Assembly (NCBI RefSeq): GCF_014647495.1
Contig: NZ_BMPH01000011.1
Coordinates: 93,354-157,353 of the forward strand
DNA: 64,000 nt
Origin: Glutamicibacter protophormiae
Lineage (GTDB): Bacteria > Actinomycetota > Actinomycetes > Actinomycetales > Micrococcaceae
Direction of reading: 5' to 3'
In this document: one piece after another, positions 49,744-58,952 of the stretch
Numbering within the stretch: position 1 is the first letter of the stretch
How the letters are laid out: every line of letters begins with the position of its first letter
Made by a program: the position numbers and the translations under genes
The notes under the pieces: generated by a model
What the model saw: only the letters and a program-made list of their open reading frames with translations
Database searches by the model: none
What the model was told of the DNA's origin: nothing

Positions 49744-51414
49744 CTAGCGACGGCGGATCCGCCGCCGCTCGCGTCGCGCGCTGGAGGTCAGCGGGCGGCA
49801 CAGGGTGTCGCCGAAGACCACGCCGCCGGCGATGGAGAGCATGATCGCGAAGGCGTTGAACATCTCCACCAGGCCGCTGGACATGTCGCTGGCGTCGAAC
49901 ACGATGGCGTACATGGCCCGGAAGATCATCAGGCCGGGCAGCAGGAACATGACCGCCGGGGCCGCGATGACCAGCTGCGGGGAATGCAGCTTGTCCGCCG
50001 CGAAGCGCGCCGCGAAGCCGATGACCGTGGCCACCACCGCCGGGGTAGCCCGCGCGCCCAGCCCGATGTACTCGCACAACAGCTGGACCAGGTAGCCGCC
50101 GACGGCGATGCCGGCGGTGGGCAGCAGCAGCTTCACCGAACTCTGCTCCGTGACGGCGCCGGCGATGATCGCCACCGCCACCAGGACCACCAGCAGCCAC
50201 GCCGGGTATTCGGTCTTGACGATCTGGTGCACGTCCACGCTCTCCCAGCCCAGCACCGAGGAAATCACCAGCGCCGTGGAAATGCCGGAGACGATGGCCG
50301 TATAGGTCAGCCCCGCGGAGAACAAGCGGCCCACGGAGGTCACAGGGAATCCGTTGATCGCGTCCTGCAGGGCGGAGACGAACCGTCCAGAGGGCAGCAG
50401 CAGCAGGATTCCGCCGGAAACCACCAGCGCCGGATCGATGGGCGCATGCAGCTCATAGCTCACCAGGGCGATGCCGGTGACCACGAACGTGGAGGCGGCG
50501 ATGGTGAAGAAGGCCGGCACGCGCCACCGGGCACCGTAGCGCCCGATCTGCGAGACGATCGAGGATGAACCCATGGCCACCAGCGCACCGAGCCACGAGC
50601 CGCCGATGAACAGCACGAAGGCCGCGGCGAATACCGCGTTGCCGCTGGCCACGATCCATCGCGGGAAGGGCTTGGGCCTGTTCAGGATCAACTTGAGCCG
50701 CTTGGCGGACTCGCTGCGCGAGACACCGCCTGCGATGATGTCGGAAACCAGCTGGTGCACCAGGACCAGTCCGGCGTAGTTCGCCGTGGAGGAACGCACC
50801 ACACGCAGGATCGAATAGCTCTCGGCGTCCGGCGGGCTGTAGTTCAAGTGCAGCGACTGGTTGGTGATATCCACGTCCAGATAGCTCAGCCCCAGCGCCG
50901 CAGTGACCGCGATGATGCTGGTCTCCACTTCCAACGCACCGGCCCCGTAGCGGATCAGCGTCTCGCCCAGGTCCAGCGCGAATTCCAGCGTGCGGCGAGC
51001 CGAAGCGTCCTGGTCCTTGTTGACCTTGGGGTTTGCGTAGGGGGTGCCCTGCAGGCGGTCAACGATGTTCAGCGCCTGGGTCGGAGGGGCAGTGGAGATC
51101 CACATCTTGGCCAGCAGGCTGCGGGCCACCGGGTTCGCCCGCGTCGGCACCAGGGTGATGCCTTCATCCGTGGTGTGCACCCGGCCGGTGCGCGATTCGG
51201 GATCCGAGGCAGGGGCCGCGGCGACGCTGGCGCTGACCGCGGTGTTCAGCGGTAGTTCCGAGGCCGTCGGCTCCTCATGATGCCCGGGTTCGGCAAGCTG
51301 CCCCATCTTGATTTCGCTGGTGCTGATCTTCGGCAATGCGCCGACAACAGGATCTGGATCGTCCCCTGCACCCCGTGGAATTCCGGACCACTGGTCGTTG
51401 TTCAGCTGCGCCAC
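49744..51414 (-). CDS. ThrE-family threonine/serine exporter
   Basis: 556 residues. A soluble N-terminus of about 250 residues includes the conserved ALDLGETLIRYGAGALEVETSI segment, followed by about ten membrane helices in two groups (PF06738-like then PF12821-like). The ThrE family exports threonine and serine driven by the proton gradient. The basic tail RRERRRIRRR is cytoplasmic. The substrate is inferred from the family. Confidence 0.85.
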   Translation of the reverse strand: MAQLNNDQWSGIPRGAGDDPDPVVGALPKISTSEIKMGQLAEPGHHEEPTASELPLNTAVSASVAAAPASDPESRTGRVHTTDEGITLVPTRANPVARSLLAKMWISTAPPTQALNIVDRLQGTPYANPKVNKDQDASARRTLEFALDLGETLIRYGAGALEVETSIIAVTAALGLSYLDVDITNQSLHLNYSPPDAESYSILRVVRSSTANYAGLVLVHQLVSDIIAGGVSRSESAKRLKLILNRPKPFPRWIVASGNAVFAAAFVLFIGGSWLGALVAMGSSSIVSQIGRYGARWRVPAFFTIAASTFVVTGIALVSYELHAPIDPALVVSGGILLLLPSGRFVSALQDAINGFPVTSVGRLFSAGLTYTAIVSGISTALVISSVLGWESVDVHQIVKTEYPAWLLVVLVAVAIIAGAVTEQSSVKLLLPTAGIAVGGYLVQLLCEYIGLGARATPAVVATVIGFAARFAADKLHSPQLVIAAPAVMFLLPGLMIFRAMYAIVFDASDMSSGLVEMFNAFAIMLSIAGGVVFGDTLCRPLTSSARRERRRIRRR

Positions 51415-51621
51415 GGATCACCCTCCCGAAACGTTCGATGTTGCATGTAAATCACGATACAACCCGAGTTCTGGAAGTTGCTGGGGAATCCGCCAAATCA
51501 CGGCGTATCGCCGAACACATTCGGGCGCGCCGCAGCCAAGGGAATACTTCTGCAGCCAGACAGGTTACGCACAGTGGAAAAGTAGATGCAAATGCATGCA
51601 ACAAATCGAGAGGCCGAACCC

Positions 51622-52680
51622 ATGAACACCACCGTGCACCTTCCGCAGGTCGGGGCCGAGACCTTCGGGGATATCACCGAGGACGCCAACGGCATCCCGC
51701 TGACCCACGCGCAGGTGATCCGCAATGTGCTGGCCGAGGGGCAGAAGGCCGAAGAGGTCGGATTGGACTTCTTCGGAATCGGGGAGCACCACCGCGACGA
51801 CTTCTCGGTCTCCTCCCCCGAGACGGTGCTCGCGGCACTGGCGGCGACAACGCAGAATATCAAGCTCGGCACCGCGGTCACCGTGCTCTCCAGCGACGAT
51901 CCGGTCCGCGTCTACGAACGCTTCGCCACCCTGGACGCGCTGTCCAGCGGCCGCGCGGAAATCATTGCAGGGCGCGGCTCATTCATCGAGTCCTTTCCGT
52001 TGTTCGGGCTCGACCTCGAAGACTACGAGGAACTCTTCGAAGAGAAACTGGCCCTGATGGCCAAGTTGCGCCACGGGGATCCGGTGTCGTGGTCCGGGCG
52101 CCACCGCGCCGCATTGCGCGGCCAGCAGGTCTACCCGTTGCTCGAAGGCAAGCCGCTGACCACCTGGGTCGGCGTGGGAGGCAGTCCGCAGTCCGTTATC
52201 CGCGCCGCACGCCACGGCCTGCCGCTGTTCCTGGCCATCATCGGCGGCCAGCCCGCAGCCTTCGAGCCGCTGGTGGACCTGTACCACCGGGCCCTGAAGG
52301 AGTTCAGCGAACCCGAGCAGCCGGTCGGAGCCCACTTCCACGGGCTCGTGGCCGACACCGATGAAGAAGCCCTGGAACTGCTCTGGCCGCACTACCAGCG
52401 CAGCATGAACCGGCTGGGAGCCGAGCGCGGCTGGGGTCCCGCCAGCCGAATCCAGCTGCAGGCGGCGATGGGTCCGCAGGGCGCCATGATGGCCGGCAGC
52501 CCGGAGACGGTGGCGCGCAAGATGGCCAAGGCGGTCACCACCCTCGGACTGTCCCGCATCGACATCAAGTACTCCGCCGGATCACTGCCCCATGAACACC
52601 TCATGAAGAGCATTGAGATGCTGGGAACCGAGGTCAAGCCGAGGATCCATGAGCTGCTCAGCGCAAGGCAGGAAAACTAG
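51622..52680 (+). CDS. LLM class flavin-dependent oxidoreductase
   Basis: 352-residue luciferase-like TIM-barrel enzyme. The N-terminal VGLDFFGIGEHHRDDFSVSSPE and the LGTAVTVLSSDDPVRVYERFATLDALSSGRAEIIAGRGS stretch are typical of the alkane/luciferase monooxygenase family using FMN or F420. The ATG at 51622 is behind GAGAGG. It stands alone and ends at a strong terminator. The substrate is unknown. Confidence 0.88.
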   Translation: MNTTVHLPQVGAETFGDITEDANGIPLTHAQVIRNVLAEGQKAEEVGLDFFGIGEHHRDDFSVSSPETVLAALAATTQNIKLGTAVTVLSSDDPVRVYERFATLDALSSGRAEIIAGRGSFIESFPLFGLDLEDYEELFEEKLALMAKLRHGDPVSWSGRHRAALRGQQVYPLLEGKPLTTWVGVGGSPQSVIRAARHGLPLFLAIIGGQPAAFEPLVDLYHRALKEFSEPEQPVGAHFHGLVADTDEEALELLWPHYQRSMNRLGAERGWGPASRIQLQAAMGPQGAMMAGSPETVARKMAKAVTTLGLSRIDIKYSAGSLPHEHLMKSIEMLGTEVKPRIHELLSARQEN

Positions 52681-52697
52681 CAGGCACCCGGATACGA

Positions 52698-52729
52698 AAA
52701 AAGCCACCGCATTTCTGCGGTGGCTTTTT
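52698..52729 (+). terminator. Rho-independent terminator
   Basis: A 14-bp perfect stem AAAAAGCCACCGCA with a TTTC loop and a T5 tail, after the oxidoreductase. It may also serve the convergent tRNA-Val. Confidence 0.9.
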
Positions 52730-52731
52730 GC

Positions 52732-52808
52732 TGGTGGATCTTACTGGACTCGAACCAGCGACCTTTCGCGTGTGAGGCGAACGCTCTAACCAACTGAGCT
52801 AAAGATCC
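52732..52808 (-). tRNA. tRNA-Val(CAC)
   Basis: Leftward cloverleaf with acceptor GGATCTT/AAGATCC, anticodon stem TTCGC/GCGAA around CTCACAC (anticodon CAC) and T-arm GGTTCGAGTCC. The 3' CCA is encoded (52732-52734), unlike the other two tRNAs here. Confidence 0.93.
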
Positions 52809-53028
52809 ATCTGCGCTGTCCGTTTCCGGTTCAGCACCTAGATAATCCTAGCCGTATTCCGACCTCCGTTCCAAATCGTGCCGAAACGGCCCCGTCCCGG
52901 GCCGCTTCGGCAGCCTGGAACACCATGCGGTCCGGGAACCAAAAAATCTTCAAAACGACCGGTGACAAGCCCTGAAAAACGGTGGCAATTCGTTTATTTA
53001 GAGTTCACTTCAGAGCCGTCGTTTCAAC

Positions 53029-53058
53029 TTGTCAAAGTGCACTTTCAGACCGCATAAT
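53029..53058 (+). promoter_or_regulatory. Putative promoter of the GNAT gene with a long leader
   Basis: TTGTCA (53029-53034), an 18-nt spacer, then CATAAT (53053-53058), giving a leader of about 155 nt before GTG 53218. The rest of the 409-bp gene-free stretch 52809-53217 shows no gene; it is lower in GC than its surroundings. Confidence 0.5.
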
Positions 53059-53217
53059 TTTTCTAGCTCATCGAGCTCAAACTGGGCCCTACAAGGAAGC
53101 TGCCGGAAGCCGCCGGCAACGGTCCCCTCAAGGCCAACGAAACCGCCGAACGGATTTTTCTCCGGGAAGCAAAGCCACTTTTTCGTTCGTTCTTAGCTTT
53201 TTTAGGACCGTACCCCA

Positions 53218-53976
53218 GTGTTTGAAAACCTGACTTTTGCCTTGTCACGCCTGTCTCCAAATGAGGCCCAACGTGCTGAATTGGCTGGCCTGTACACCCT
53301 GGTCGATGACCGCTGGCACCAGAAAATGGACCGCGCCCGCGCAATCGTGACCGTCCGCGACGGCGCGCTCCTGGTCGCCGCCGGGGTGGTGCACGATTCG
53401 ATCATCGCCCCGACCAGCGCCATGGACGCGCTCGAGCTCGGATCCATGGCGGTGCGCCCGGACTACCGTCGCATGGGCATCCGCCAGCATGTCGCTGCGC
53501 TGCGCCTCGAATTCGCTCTGCAGGCCGGAGGCACGCCGATCACCATCATCGATTCGGCGAACCCCGCCTCGTGGGCGTACTACGAACGATCCGAGCTGTG
53601 GGAGCGCGAGCGCACCTTCGAGCAGGACGGGCAGACCAAGTTCATCTACCGGGCCACCGACGCCGCACGCGACTGGGCAGCCGGACTGCCCCAGTCCGTG
53701 CCCGCCGCACCGGATATCGCCCTGGTTGAGCTGCCGGCCGCAGACTCCCCCGCACCGGTATCGCTGCAGTCCGCGCTGGAACAGGCGGTGCAGGCCCAGC
53801 CGGCGCCGTCACTGGCCATGGAACTAGGCGCTGAGCTGAGACAGCTTCCCTCGCTGGTGCCCACGCTGCACATCGGCCCGGAAGCCGAAGATGCCGACCC
53901 GCAGTTCCCGGGGCTGGGCGTGGAGGCGCCGGAGAACGACTGGCTGGGAACCACCAGCATCGATCCGGCGTACTAG
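53218..53976 (+). CDS. GNAT family N-acetyltransferase with long C-terminal tail
   Basis: 252 residues. The acetyl-CoA motif A is in LGSMAVRPDYRRMGIRQHVAALRLE (about 80-104), which fits RRxGIG/R. The GNAT fold fills about 1-150. The remaining 100 residues are Pro/Ala/Glu-rich and look disordered. It starts at GTG 53218 with AGGA at about 10 nt. The acceptor substrate is unknown. It is convergent with the R-M-like pair. Confidence 0.75.
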   Translation: MFENLTFALSRLSPNEAQRAELAGLYTLVDDRWHQKMDRARAIVTVRDGALLVAAGVVHDSIIAPTSAMDALELGSMAVRPDYRRMGIRQHVAALRLEFALQAGGTPITIIDSANPASWAYYERSELWERERTFEQDGQTKFIYRATDAARDWAAGLPQSVPAAPDIALVELPAADSPAPVSLQSALEQAVQAQPAPSLAMELGAELRQLPSLVPTLHIGPEAEDADPQFPGLGVEAPENDWLGTTSIDPAY

Positions 53977-54899
53977 AAGAGCGCGTCCTGCTGTTCGTCC
54001 ACCGCTTCGTGGCCGGGCAGCGGGACCACTTCTCCGGCTCGGCGAGCGCGGGCGGCCTCATGCAGGTCGATCGGGGTGACCTTCAGGACTTCGTCCACCA
54101 TCGCGTTGAGGAACTGCGGCGCGGCGATATCCGAAGGTACCGGCGAGTGCACGCACTTGACCTGCGGGTTCTCTGCCTCGTCATCCCAGTCCACGAGCAG
54201 CAGCCCGGTGGCGCTATAGCCGAAGCCGTCGCCGAAATCGCGCAGCTTGCGGATCATGTCCACCGTGCGCCGGAATGCCGCAGGTTCGCTGTCCAGGATC
54301 GTGGCGCGCTGGACGAAGAAGAACCCGACGGCGGCCAGCGGATAGCGGGCGCGCAGGTTCGCGGCGTCCCCGTAGGCTTCCTCGTAGCGGTTGGACAGGT
54401 TCTTGCCGAAGGACGAGGTCATCGCCTTGGTGCTCAGCAGCAGTTCCGGCCCGGTGGACCAGTGGGTCATCACCACGTCGGTCTGCTTCATGTAGGCCCG
54501 GCCAAGGATCCGCGCATCGGTGCTTCCCGCCTTGCCCGCCATGATGGCCTCGTGCACTTCCTCGGAGAGGCGTTCGGGCAGCCGGCGCAGCAGCTCCAGG
54601 ATGTCTTTGGAGAGCACGCGCGGCGCCTCGGTGCGCGGCCAGACCAGGTCGGCGTCGAATCCTGCGCGGCGCAGTTCGTGGGCCAGCCAGGTGTCCACGC
54701 CCTGGGCGAAGCGCCCGGAGCGGGTGGCTGCTTTGGAGCGCACAGGGATGCTCAGCAGGCGTTCGAGCACGTCGTAGGAGGGATTGAAGTCCTCGGTCAC
54801 CGCGCCGTTGCGGATCCAGGGCGAGTCCTTGGCGGCGGACATCAGCGTGGTGTCGAACTCCGCAAAAGCGAGGGTCTTTTCAATCGCAGGGTTTGCCAC
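53973..54899 (-). CDS. Putative PD-(D/E)XK nuclease, partner of the DNA methyltransferase
   Basis: 308 residues. No named family is recognised, but the pattern suits a restriction endonuclease: helix SGRFAQGVDTWLAHELRRAGFDADLVW (about 61-87), then D141 in KQTDVVMTH, then E152 and K158 in GPELLLSTKAM, then a helix and the strand AAVGFFFVQRATI. This D-x(n)-(E/S)xK spacing matches the PD-(D/E)XK catalytic core. The gene begins 2 bp after the methyltransferase stop, so the two are co-translated. Not seen in the protein: any DNA-binding domain. The stop overlaps the convergent GNAT stop by 4 bp. Confidence 0.55.
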   Translation of the reverse strand: MANPAIEKTLAFAEFDTTLMSAAKDSPWIRNGAVTEDFNPSYDVLERLLSIPVRSKAATRSGRFAQGVDTWLAHELRRAGFDADLVWPRTEAPRVLSKDILELLRRLPERLSEEVHEAIMAGKAGSTDARILGRAYMKQTDVVMTHWSTGPELLLSTKAMTSSFGKNLSNRYEEAYGDAANLRARYPLAAVGFFFVQRATILDSEPAAFRRTVDMIRKLRDFGDGFGYSATGLLLVDWDDEAENPQVKCVHSPVPSDIAAPQFLNAMVDEVLKVTPIDLHEAARARRAGEVVPLPGHEAVDEQQDALF

Positions 54900-54901
54900 G
54901 T

Positions 54902-56575
54902 CTAGTTTTTCACCGTCTTACTTCGTGCCTTCCGGCGATCCAACATGTCGGCGCGGGCCTGGTGCACCGCGGCGATCGCCCCGGGGTTCAGGCCCAGCAG
55001 CTGTTCCAGGACAATCCCGTCGACCAGCGCGGTGGCTTCGGCCTTGCGGCCGTGGGCCAGGTGCTCGCGCACCTGGTCCTTGACAGCGCGCAGCGCCGGG
55101 GCATGGGCTGCGACGGCGGGCGCTGCGGGCACCGGCAACCGGTCCGCTTCCCGCGGCTCGAGCTTGAGGATTCCGCCGCCGTAGGAGCGTCCCACCATTT
55201 CCGCTCCGAGCATGCTCAGCGTATTCAGCGAAGCCAGCGGCAGCAGCTCGCGCCCGAGTTCGCGCACGTCGGCGCCCAGGTAGACGCCGTGGATGGAGTT
55301 GATGTGGTGCACCGCGGCCTCGTTGGCGGTCAGCCGCGGGGTGTCGGCGTTCATGTAGGTCATGAACAAATCCGGCACTGACAGCAGCGGCACCCGCCAC
55401 CAGGGGCTGCGCACCCTGCACTTGTAGGCGCTGTCCACCGCGAGAACCTGGCCGGCGTGCACCATCCGGTGCCCGGCAGCAGAGGGCTGCGCGGCGGGCC
55501 GGAAGAGGTAGGTGGCGCTGCCGTGGTCACCGAGCCGCTCCCACTGCTCGGTATCCAGCTCCAGGCCGCGCAGGTGCCGGGACCCCGGGGGCGAGATGCG
55601 CACCAGGTCCTCGGGGGCCAGGCCGAGCTCGCTCACCTGGGCCGGGGACAGCGTGAACCATTTGTTGTTGCCGGTCACCGCGCCCAGCGAGGTCTCGCCC
55701 CAGCTCTGCAGCGGCGCGAAACGGCCTGAGGCCAGCGCCTGGTCCAACACGCCCTGCGCCTCGAGGCCGACCAGCGATCCGGTCCAGCGTTCCGAGGTGC
55801 TGGCCGGGGTGTGCTCGATGCCGTCGCCCAGCCGGTCGAGGTCCGCGGCGTTGCGGAACTGGTGCAGGCGCAGCGCGGTGCTGGAGCCCTGGCCGTAGCC
55901 TTCGGCCAGCAGCAGCACCACTTCCTCCTGCGCGTCGGCGAACAGGCGTTCTTCGAAGACCGCCAGGTGCACCCGCTCGAAGCGTTCGAGCAGCATCCGG
56001 CGCACCGGTGCCGCATAGTTCACGAACATCAGCTCGGCCGGCAGCACCAGGGCCATGCGTGCGCCCGGAGCCAGGAAGCTGGTGGCGTGCACGACGAAGG
56101 CGGCCCAGATGCTGGCCAGCTCGTTGAGTTCGACGCCGGCCTCGCGGGCGGCGGCGCGGGAGAGCCGCCGGTCCTCGCCGCGGTGCAGCTGGTAGCGCAC
56201 GTAGGGCGGGTTGCCGATGACCGCGTCCATGTCATGGGTCCCGGCGACGTGGAAGAAATTCGCGTGGATGATCTGCGCGGCGGCGCCCTGCCGGTCGAGC
56301 ACCGCACGGGCCGCCTGCACCGAAGGCTCGTGCAGCTCGATGCCGAACAGCTCCACCGAGCCCCGGCCGTCGTCCACGATGTCGTGCGCGGCGGCGAGGA
56401 ACTGCGCCTCGCCGCAGGAAGGCTCAAGCACCCGGTGCCCGTGCTCGCCCAACGCCCACTGGGCCATGAAGCGTGCTACGGGTTCCGGGGTGAAGTACGC
56501 ACCGCGGGCGTGGCGCCCTGCAGGGTCCTGCTTGGTCGTTTCTCTACTCAACACACATCGATCTTTCCATGGCAT
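54902..56575 (-). CDS. N6-adenine DNA methyltransferase (TaqI/Eco57I-like)
   Basis: 557 residues. It has the entry motif GAYFTPEPVARFMAQWAL (about 25-42), SAM motif I VLEPSCGEAQFL (49-60) and catalytic NPPY (122-125), marking an N6-adenine enzyme of the gamma class. The C-terminal half (about 250-557) is probably the target-recognition domain. It starts at ATG 56575; an in-frame GTG at 56554 behind GGAAAG is a good alternative. It pairs with a nuclease-like gene 2 bp downstream, forming a likely type II restriction-modification system. The target sequence is unknown. Confidence 0.82.
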   Translation of the reverse strand: MPWKDRCVLSRETTKQDPAGRHARGAYFTPEPVARFMAQWALGEHGHRVLEPSCGEAQFLAAAHDIVDDGRGSVELFGIELHEPSVQAARAVLDRQGAAAQIIHANFFHVAGTHDMDAVIGNPPYVRYQLHRGEDRRLSRAAAREAGVELNELASIWAAFVVHATSFLAPGARMALVLPAELMFVNYAAPVRRMLLERFERVHLAVFEERLFADAQEEVVLLLAEGYGQGSSTALRLHQFRNAADLDRLGDGIEHTPASTSERWTGSLVGLEAQGVLDQALASGRFAPLQSWGETSLGAVTGNNKWFTLSPAQVSELGLAPEDLVRISPPGSRHLRGLELDTEQWERLGDHGSATYLFRPAAQPSAAGHRMVHAGQVLAVDSAYKCRVRSPWWRVPLLSVPDLFMTYMNADTPRLTANEAAVHHINSIHGVYLGADVRELGRELLPLASLNTLSMLGAEMVGRSYGGGILKLEPREADRLPVPAAPAVAAHAPALRAVKDQVREHLAHGRKAEATALVDGIVLEQLLGLNPGAIAAVHQARADMLDRRKARSKTVKN

Positions 56576-56654
56576 CCGGACAGAATGGCCGGGCCGGGGA
56601 GCTTGGCCTCCAGGGGCGATCCACTTATTCTACGCAACCGTGCGGGGGCCGTTC

Positions 56655-57605
56655 CTAGTGCGCGGCAACCGGCTTGTTCTTGCCCAGCAGCTTCTTGATC
56701 CCGAGGATGACAGCCGTCAGCACCGAGCCGATGATCAACCCGGCCAGGCAGGAGAAGGCGGTATTCACGAGCCAGCCCAGCACGCCTCCGGCGGCACCGG
56801 TGGCGTCGTGGACCAGCACCTCGACGTGGTGCACGAAGCCGTAGGGTGCGTGCCACCCCAGTTCGTCCGTGCCGGTCAGCAACAGGTGCCCGCCGACCCA
56901 GAGCATCGCGATAACGCCGACCTTGCCCAGTACCGACATCACGATTGGCATGCCCTTGACCAGGCCTCGGCCGAGTTTCTGCGAGAACTGGCGCTGCTTC
57001 TGCGCCAGCACCAGGCCGATATCGTCCATCTTGACGATCAGGCCCACCGCGCCGTACACCAGCACGGTCATCAGCACCGCCACGGCCACCAGGATCAGTG
57101 CCCGGGTCAGGAACGGCTCATGGGCCACCTCATTGAGCGAGATCACCATGATCTCGGCCGAGAGAACGAAGTCGGTGCGCGTTGCCGAGCCGATGATGAC
57201 CTTCTCGTCGCGGGCCTTGCCTTCTTCGGCGACGCCGTGGTGGCCGATCAGCCCTATGGCTTCGAGGATCTTTTCCGCGCCCTCGAACACCAGGTAGGCG
57301 CCGCCGACCATGAGGATCGGGGTGAGCGTCCAAGGCAGGAATGCGGACAGCAGCAAGATGGCCGGCAGGATGAACAACAGCTTGTTGCGGATCGAGCCGA
57401 CCGCGATCTTCCAGATGATCGGCAGCTCGCGCTTGGGAGAAATTCCGGCGACGTACTGCGGGGTGACCGCGGCATCGTCAATCACCACACCCATGGCCTT
57501 GGTGCTGGCCTTGGCCGCACCCAGGGCAATGTCGTCCAGCGACGCGGCCGTGACCTTGACCAGCGCGGCAACGTCATCCAGCAGGGCTACTAGGCCACCG
57601 GCCAT
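56655..57605 (-). CDS. DUF808 family membrane protein
   Basis: 316 residues with about six membrane helices. The family's opening MAGGLVALLDDVAALVK and the AGISPKRELPIIWKIAVGSIRNK and GAYLVFEGAEKI segments are present. Members (YedI in E. coli) are inner-membrane proteins of unknown role. The ATG at 57605 is behind AAGGAGA. It stands alone between the methyltransferase and tRNA-Thr. Confidence 0.87.
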   Translation of the reverse strand: MAGGLVALLDDVAALVKVTAASLDDIALGAAKASTKAMGVVIDDAAVTPQYVAGISPKRELPIIWKIAVGSIRNKLLFILPAILLLSAFLPWTLTPILMVGGAYLVFEGAEKILEAIGLIGHHGVAEEGKARDEKVIIGSATRTDFVLSAEIMVISLNEVAHEPFLTRALILVAVAVLMTVLVYGAVGLIVKMDDIGLVLAQKQRQFSQKLGRGLVKGMPIVMSVLGKVGVIAMLWVGGHLLLTGTDELGWHAPYGFVHHVEVLVHDATGAAGGVLGWLVNTAFSCLAGLIIGSVLTAVILGIKKLLGKNKPVAAH

Positions 57606-57786
57606 GATTGGTCTCCTTGAAATTGTGGTGTCCGGTCGCGCAGTTCCGCGCGCCGGAAAATACCGTTGCCCCAATTTTAGCGAGCGGGGCCCGGTCCACG
57701 GACGATTTCATCCAACTTCCAGCGAGTGGTTAGGCACGTTTGCCGTGTTCGGTCCGGCGCAGGGTGCCCAGGAAAGCCGCAGTCAG

Positions 57787-57833
57787 CAAAAAATCCCCGG
57801 AATTCTGCACTTATGCAGCGCTCCGAGGATTTA
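57787..57833 (-). terminator. Terminator of tRNA-Thr
   Basis: Read leftward: AAATCCTCGGA arm, inner CTGC/GCAG, TCCGGGGATTT arm, then TTTTTT. Confidence 0.75.
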
Positions 57834-57837
57834 TTCG

Positions 57838-57911
57838 AGCCCCCTACCGGATTCGAACCGGTGACCTTCAGTTTACAAGACAGACGCTCTGGCCAGCTGA
57901 GCTAAGGGGGC
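57838..57911 (-). tRNA. tRNA-Thr(TGT)
   Basis: Leftward cloverleaf with acceptor GCCCCCT/AGGGGGC, anticodon loop CTTGTAA (anticodon TGT) and T-arm GGTTCGAATCC. The anticodon stem TCTGT/ACTGA has a U-U mismatch in its middle pair. CCA is not encoded. Confidence 0.9.
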
Positions 57912-57976
57912 GTACCGCATAAGAATATCGGAGAACCCGGCCACTGTGCGAATTGAGCGCGTCACCGCTTTAAATG

Positions 57977-58016
57977 CCGGAAGGGGGAAAGCCGTCGCTG
58001 GCTTTCTCCCCTCCGG
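57977..58016 (-). terminator. Hairpin terminator of the DsbA-like gene
   Basis: An imperfect stem CCGGAAGGGGGAAAGCC against GGCTTTCTCCCCTCCGG with a short loop. Read leftward it is followed by an AT-rich tail. Confidence 0.6.
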
Positions 58017-58082
58017 TCGTGGTGCGAGATCAATATGGAATTCTACCCGATCCGCACCTGCTCTCCGCTTACCCGGGCGGAT

Positions 58083-58952
58083 TTACTTCTTGTTCGCCTC
58101 GATGGCAGCGTTCACCACGGTCGGGAAATCGTCCTTGGCCAGATCCAGGACCTTGCCCTGGACCACCAGGGTCGGGGTTCCGCTCACGCCGTCATATTTG
58201 GCCACGTCGGTCGTGTACTGGACGAACGGGCGGAAAGTGCCCTCGTCGATGCATTCGGTGACCTTCTTGCTGGCGCCGGCGGCAATCGCCATCTCGGACA
58301 GCTGGGCGTTCTTCATTTCGCCCTGCTCGTAGTGGCCCCAGATCGCGGTCACGAACGGCATGTAGGCTGCCGGGTTGTCGTTGGCGACACAGGCCAGCGC
58401 GTTGGCCCCGCGTGAGGAGAAGTTGGTCGGCGAGCCGCCGTCCAGGTAGCCCACGGTACGGTACTCGATGCTGACATCCCCTGCCGCCAGCCACTCATTG
58501 AGCTGGGGCCCATAGGTGGCTTCAAAGTCCGCGCAGTGCACGCAGTTCACGTCGGCGTACATGGTGATGTTGACCGGCTCGCCCTTCTTGCCCACGGTCA
58601 GATCGCGGGGTTCTGGGGTGGCGGGCAGCTGTGCAGGAACTTCAAGGGCCGTCACGTCGATGTTCTCGACGGTCCGCTCTCCCAGCGTAGTCGGCGAGGT
58701 GACCACGATGCCGCCGGCGGCGTTGCCGCCGGCAGGAACAGCTCCGGAATCTGCAACCTTGGCATTGTTGTTCTGCACGATCAGGGTGACGACCAGGGCG
58801 ATCACGAGGATCACTGCACCGAGCACGCCAAGCTTGACGAACAGCGACTTGCGCTTGGCAGCCGACTCCTGTGCGGCGCGCATCTGCGAAGCCTTCTCGC
58901 GGGCACTTGCCGTGCGCTCAGCCTTCGAAGGCCGCGGATTATTCGTAGACAT
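58083..58952 (-). CDS. DsbA-like thiol oxidoreductase, membrane anchored
   Basis: 289 residues. A basic cytoplasmic start, one membrane helix (38-60), a linker, then a Thioredoxin_4 domain (about 108-289) with the redox motif C137-V-H-C140 and the cis-Pro loop SGTPTLVV. CPHC-like CVHC suggests an oxidising enzyme. It would form disulfide bonds in exported proteins. The ATG at 58952 is behind AAGGAACC. Confidence 0.88.
   Translation of the reverse strand: MSTNNPRPSKAERTASAREKASQMRAAQESAAKRKSLFVKLGVLGAVILVIALVVTLIVQNNNAKVADSGAVPAGGNAAGGIVVTSPTTLGERTVENIDVTALEVPAQLPATPEPRDLTVGKKGEPVNITMYADVNCVHCADFEATYGPQLNEWLAAGDVSIEYRTVGYLDGGSPTNFSSRGANALACVANDNPAAYMPFVTAIWGHYEQGEMKNAQLSEMAIAAGASKKVTECIDEGTFRPFVQYTTDVAKYDGVSGTPTLVVQGKVLDLAKDDFPTVVNAAIEANKK

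Noticed and set aside
49747..49766. CGGCGGATCCGCCG palindrome at the ung-thrE junction as a terminator
   Set aside because: It lies inside the thrE coding sequence and encodes the basic RRIRRR tail; there is no T-tract.
53973..56575. Assignment as a SalI/XamI (GTCGAC) restriction system
   Set aside because: The nuclease-like protein does not resemble SalI, and GTCGAC occurs several times in the window (for example near 2313, 7921 and 33448). That alone neither supports nor excludes it, so no specificity is claimed.
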